64,000 bases of DNA, taken from assembly GCF_000221045.1 (NCBI RefSeq), contig NC_015856.1, positions 682,001 to 746,000 on the forward strand, in the 5' to 3' direction. Of this stretch, positions 59,846-64,000 are shown piece after piece. The notes beneath the pieces were generated by a model. It was not told the origin of the DNA, made no database searches, and saw nothing but the letters and a program-made list of their open reading frames with translations. The DNA comes from Collimonas fungivorans Ter331 (GTDB taxonomy: Bacteria; Pseudomonadota; Gammaproteobacteria; Burkholderiales; Burkholderiaceae_D). Position numbers and translations under genes: made by a program. Each line of letters opens with the position of its first letter. Within the stretch, counting starts at the first letter, position 1.

Positions 59846-60553
59846 ATGACTACCAACCGCACCATGAACACCATCGCCCTGGTCCAGAAAAACTCGCTGC
59901 CTTCGCTGGTGCAGAAAGAGCTGGAGCGCATGATCCTGACGGGCGACCTGGTCGCCGGCGACAAGCTCAACGAAGTCTCGCTGGCGGAAATGATGGGTGT
60001 GTCGCGCGGCCCGGTGCGCGAGGCATTTCGGGCGCTGGAAGAGGCGGGGCTGGTGCAGCAGGAAAAAAACTGCGGCGTGTTCGTGCGCCAGATCTCGGTT
60101 GAAGAAGCCGATGAAATCTACGAAGTGCGCGCCGCGCTGGACGAACTGATCGGCCGCAAGCTGGCTGCCACCATCAAGCCGGCTCAGGTGCAGGAACTGC
60201 GCACGCTGCTCGATCGCATGGACGGCATGGTGGCGCTGGGCGATGTCGACGGCTACCTGAAGCTGAACCTGGCCTTCCACGATGCGCTGGTGCAGTTCAC
60301 CGCCAACAAGAAGCTGCTGCATACCTACCGCCGCCTGGTCAACGAGCTCAACCTGTTCCGCCGCTCGGCGCTGGCGCAAAAGGGCAGCCTGCCGACTTCG
60401 ACTACCGAACATCACAAGATCGTCGACGCCATCGCCGCCGGCGATCCGCAAGCCGCCGGCGACATCATGCGCGAACACGCGGTGGCCGGCCGCAACCGCA
60501 TGCACAAGGCGCAGGAAAAAGCTGCCTCGGCCGCAGCAATCACCTTGAAGTAA
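59846..60553 (+). CDS. GntR-family (FadR/FCD subfamily) regulator of the phosphonate cluster
   Basis: The 235-residue protein has an N-terminal GntR winged helix (VQKELERMILTGDLVAGDKL, SLAEMMGVSRGPVREAFRALEEAGLV) and a C-terminal FCD ligand domain (about 90-215) with EIYEVRAALDEL, LNLAFHDALV and EHHKIVDAIAAGD, carrying metal-binding His/Asp positions typical of FCD. ATG 59846 gives the family length; the frame from 59711 is not supported. It heads the plus-strand unit with phnA 38 bp downstream, so local control of the phosphonate genes is likely. Confidence 0.88.
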   Translation: MTTNRTMNTIALVQKNSLPSLVQKELERMILTGDLVAGDKLNEVSLAEMMGVSRGPVREAFRALEEAGLVQQEKNCGVFVRQISVEEADEIYEVRAALDELIGRKLAATIKPAQVQELRTLLDRMDGMVALGDVDGYLKLNLAFHDALVQFTANKKLLHTYRRLVNELNLFRRSALAQKGSLPTSTTEHHKIVDAIAAGDPQAAGDIMREHAVAGRNRMHKAQEKAASAAAITLK

Positions 60554-60561
60554 ACCTATAA

Positions 60562-61845
<1,284 letters not shown>

Positions 61846-61878
61846 ATTTTCTCCACTCTGACCAACAGACCTGAGGAC

Positions 61879-63339
61879 ATGATGCTGACCGAACTGAGCA
61901 AGCTCAAGCAAGGCGAGCCTTTACACCAAGACATGCGGATTGCCGGCAAGCTGGTCGGCAACCAGCGCCGCATGGAAATCCGCAATCCTTTCAACGGCGC
62001 GCTGGTCGGTTCGGTGCCGAAAGCCACGGTGGAAGACATTCGCCACGCGTTCCAGGTTGCACGCGCATTCCGTTCGCCGCTTACGCGTTACGAACGGTCG
62101 CGCATCATGCTGCGGACTGCGGAACTGCTGCGCGCCAATACCGATGCGATTTCCGACCTCATCACAGCAGAAGCCGGGCTGTGCAAGAAAGACAGCCTGT
62201 ATGAGGTTGGCCGCGCCTGCGATGTGTTCGTGTTCGCCGCCAACCAGGCGCTGGTGGACGACGGCCAGGTGTTTTCCTGCGACCTGACGCCGCACGGCAA
62301 GCAGCGCAAGGTCTACACCTTGAAAGAACCGCTGCTGGGAGCGATTTCGGCAATCACGCCGTTCAATCATCCGCTGAATCAAGTCGCGCACAAGGTCGCG
62401 CCGTCGATCGCCACCAATAACCGCATGGTGCTCAAGCCGACCGAAAAGACACCGCTGTCGGCCCTGCTGCTGGCCGACATCCTGTATGAAGCCGGCTTGC
62501 CGCCGGAAATGTTTTCGGTGGTCACCGGCGACCCGGCCGAAATCGCAGACGAGATGCTGACCAATCCCGATGTCGACCTGGTGACGTTTACCGGCGGCGT
62601 GCCTATCGGCAAATACATCGCCGGCAAGGCAGTGTACAAACGCCAGGTGCTGGAACTGGGCGGCAACGATCCGATCATCGTGATGGAAGACGCCGACCTG
62701 GAAGAAGCGGCGACGCTGGCGGTGTCCGGTTCGTACAAGAATTCCGGCCAGCGCTGCACGGCGATCAAGCGCATGATCGTGCATCAGGCCGTGGCCGACG
62801 AGTTTGTCGATCTGCTGGTGAACAAAACCAAGGCGATCAAATACGGCGATCCGATGGATCCGCACAACGACATGGGGACCGTGATCGACGCCCGTTCGGC
62901 GAGCGCCTTCGAAGCCAAGGTCAAGGACGCCCAGCAGCACGGCGCCAAGCTTTTGTTCGGTAACCTGCGCGACGGCGCGCTGTATTCGCCGACCGTGCTC
63001 GACCACGTGCCGGCCGATTGCCAGCTGGTGGCCGAAGAAACCTTCGGCCCGGTATCGCCGGTGATCCGCTGCACCGATATCGCCGACGCCATCCGCATCT
63101 CGAATTCGACGCCCTACGGCCTGTCGTCCTCGGTTTGCACCAACCGCCTCGACTACATCACCCGCTTTGTGCGCGAACTGCAGGTCGGCAGCATCAACGT
63201 CCGCGAAGTGCCCGGCTACCGGCTGGAGCTGACGCCGTTCGGCGGCATCAAGGATTCCGGCCTCGGCTACAAGGAAGGCGTGCAGGAAGCGATGAAGAGT
63301 TTCTGCAACACCAAAACCTATTCTCTGCCCTGGAACTAA
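61879..63339 (+). CDS. phnY: Phosphonoacetaldehyde dehydrogenase PhnY
   Basis: This is an aldehyde-dehydrogenase-family enzyme of 486 residues that oxidises phosphonoacetaldehyde to phosphonoacetate with NAD. Key sites are [17 protein letters not shown] (cofactor region), [10 protein letters not shown] with the general-base Glu, [10 protein letters not shown] with the catalytic C293, and [11 protein letters not shown]. The start follows GAGGAC; ATG 61879 or 61882 are both possible. Its place between phnA and the HD gene and opposite phnW supports the name. Confidence 0.93.
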   Translation: MMLTELSKLKQGEPLHQDMRIAGKLVGNQRRMEIRNPFNGALVGSVPKATVEDIRHAFQVARAFRSPLTRYERSRIMLRTAELLRANTDAISDLITAEAGLCKKDSLYEVGRACDVFVFAANQALVDDGQVFSCDLTPHGKQRKVYTLKEPLLGAISAITPFNHPLNQVAHKVAPSIATNNRMVLKPTEKTPLSALLLADILYEAGLPPEMFSVVTGDPAEIADEMLTNPDVDLVTFTGGVPIGKYIAGKAVYKRQVLELGGNDPIIVMEDADLEEAATLAVSGSYKNSGQRCTAIKRMIVHQAVADEFVDLLVNKTKAIKYGDPMDPHNDMGTVIDARSASAFEAKVKDAQQHGAKLLFGNLRDGALYSPTVLDHVPADCQLVAEETFGPVSPVIRCTDIADAIRISNSTPYGLSSSVCTNRLDYITRFVRELQVGSINVREVPGYRLELTPFGGIKDSGLGYKEGVQEAMKSFCNTKTYSLPWN

Positions 63340-63365
63340 GTTGGAACTGAATTGGAGTTGAATAT

Positions 63366-63917
63366 ATGCTGACCATCCCGCAAATCTGCGAACTGTTCGA
63401 ACGCGGCGGCCACCAGATGTACAGCGGCGAGCCGGTCAACCAGCTCGAGCACGCGCTGCAATCGGCCACCCTGGCCGAACAGGCCGGCGCCCAGCCGGAA
63501 CTGGTCTGCGCCGCCTTGCTGCACGATCTCGGGCATTTGCTGAACCCGCAAGGCGAGACGCCGTCGGCGCGCGGCGTCGACGATACCCATCAATATTTTG
63601 CAATACCGTATCTGCGCGGCTTATTCAGCCCGGCAGTGCTGGAGCCGATCAGGCTGCATGTCGACGCCAAGCGTTACCTGTGCGCGACCGATGCTGGCTA
63701 TTGGAGCCGCCTGTCCGAGGATTCCAAGCGCAGCCTCGAATTGCAGGGCGGTGTGTTTTCCGCCGCCGAGGCGGCGCAGTTCATCGCCCGTCCTTATGCT
63801 GCCGATGCCGTCAGCCTGCGCCTGTGGGACGACCAGGCCAAGATGGAAGGCATGGCGACTCCCGGCCTGCCGCATTTTTCTACGCTGATGTCCGCCTGCG
63901 CGCTGGTCACCGCGTAA
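63366..63917 (+). CDS. PhnZ-like HD-domain protein of phosphonate operons
   Basis: This is a small HD-domain protein of 183 residues. PhnZ-type diiron oxygenases use a Y..E gate and a specific His/Asp set; here MYSGEPVNQLEH supplies Y19, E22 and H29, LLHDLGH supplies H53, D54 and H57, and H75, H98 and D155 (in LWDDQAK) fall at matching distances. PhnZ cleaves 2-amino-1-hydroxyethylphosphonate to glycine and phosphate. Operon place after phnY supports a phosphonate role, but the hydroxylase PhnY* that makes the PhnZ substrate is not in the window, so the actual substrate is open. Confidence 0.83.
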   Translation: MLTIPQICELFERGGHQMYSGEPVNQLEHALQSATLAEQAGAQPELVCAALLHDLGHLLNPQGETPSARGVDDTHQYFAIPYLRGLFSPAVLEPIRLHVDAKRYLCATDAGYWSRLSEDSKRSLELQGGVFSAAEAAQFIARPYAADAVSLRLWDDQAKMEGMATPGLPHFSTLMSACALVTA

Positions 63918-63950
63918 TCGATAAAACACTGAGCGATAGGATACTGAGCC

Positions 63951-64000
63951 ATGCGCCCATTCTGGCTGGAAGATGCATTGTTCGCCGACGGTGAGTTGGC
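63951..64000 (+). CDS. Start of a further gene of the phosphonate unit, possibly FAD-dependent oxidoreductase (partial)
   Basis: An ATG at 63951 has AGGATACTGAGCC before it, a reasonable ribosome site. Only 16 residues are visible (MRPFWLEDALFADGEL). This opening resembles N-termini of DAO-type FAD-dependent oxidoreductases found beside phosphonate genes, but 16 residues cannot prove it. It starts 33 bp after the HD gene and is probably in the same operon. Confidence 0.4.
   Translation, partial: MRPFWLEDALFADGEL

Overview
The window looks like a chromosomal segment of a GC-rich betaproteobacterium of the Burkholderiales. The closest fit is the Oxalobacteraceae, with a Collimonas-like genome the best guess. 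This rests on gene content and order: ftsY/ftsE with rsmD-coaD-ferredoxin; prs-rplY-pth-ychF next to tRNA-Gln, ispE, lolB and a TPR lipoprotein; mutM/mutY; and rapZ-hprK-ptsN. The species is inferred, not proven. There is no rRNA, prophage, transposase gene or CRISPR array.

Layout. 1-3564: the end of a cell-division/secretion block (ftsE partial, ftsY) and, divergently, rsmD, coaD and a YfhL-type ferredoxin; a 169-bp concentric palindrome sits in the ftsY/rsmD gap. 3580-6689: MOSC protein, LysR regulator and an MFS transporter. 6676-15962: a minus-strand peptide/glutathione scavenging operon, with an RpiR regulator, isoaspartyl peptidase, GsiABCD-type ABC importer, DmpA-type aminopeptidase and M55 D-aminopeptidase. 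16248-24701: accessory metabolism (cupin, dicarboxylate/amino-acid symporter, MocR-type regulator, FdhF/YdeP oxidoreductase with a small winged-helix protein, LysR plus SDR). 24801-27491: a TonB-dependent receptor. 27781-36433: housekeeping cluster ychF, acyltransferase, pth, rplY, prs, tRNA-Gln(TTG), ispE, lolB, TPR lipoprotein. 36593-40504: mutM, a dynamin-like GTPase and mutY as a tight co-directional set. 40505-49064: LON-domain protein, rapZ, hprK, ptsN, a 280-bp element with perfect 27-bp terminal inverted repeats, pagP, queF, ilvA, a YqaA-like membrane protein and an unknown (possibly hotdog) protein. 49080-49335: two very small minus-strand reading frames with strong ribosome binding sites. 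49563-54463: a 1339-residue FAD/Fe-S oxidoreductase, a HIT protein and a DUF971 protein.

54508-64000 is a phosphonate (2-aminoethylphosphonate, 2-AEP) uptake and degradation island made of two divergent units. The minus strand carries phnS (binding protein), phnT (ATPase), a fused double permease and phnW (transaminase). The plus strand carries a GntR/FCD regulator, phnA (phosphonoacetate hydrolase), phnY (phosphonoacetaldehyde dehydrogenase), a PhnZ-like HD-domain protein and the start of a further gene. PhnW, PhnY and PhnA together would convert imported 2-AEP through phosphonoacetaldehyde and phosphonoacetate to acetate and phosphate. The HD protein keeps what I recall as the diiron-oxygenase ligand pattern, so a second oxidative C-P cleavage route may be built into the same island.

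The most notable unexplained structures are the two palindromic, transposase-less repeat elements (1746-1914 and 43888-44167), whose ends share a similar motif, the two tiny reading frames at 49080-49335, and the phosphonate island with two possible C-P cleaving enzymes.
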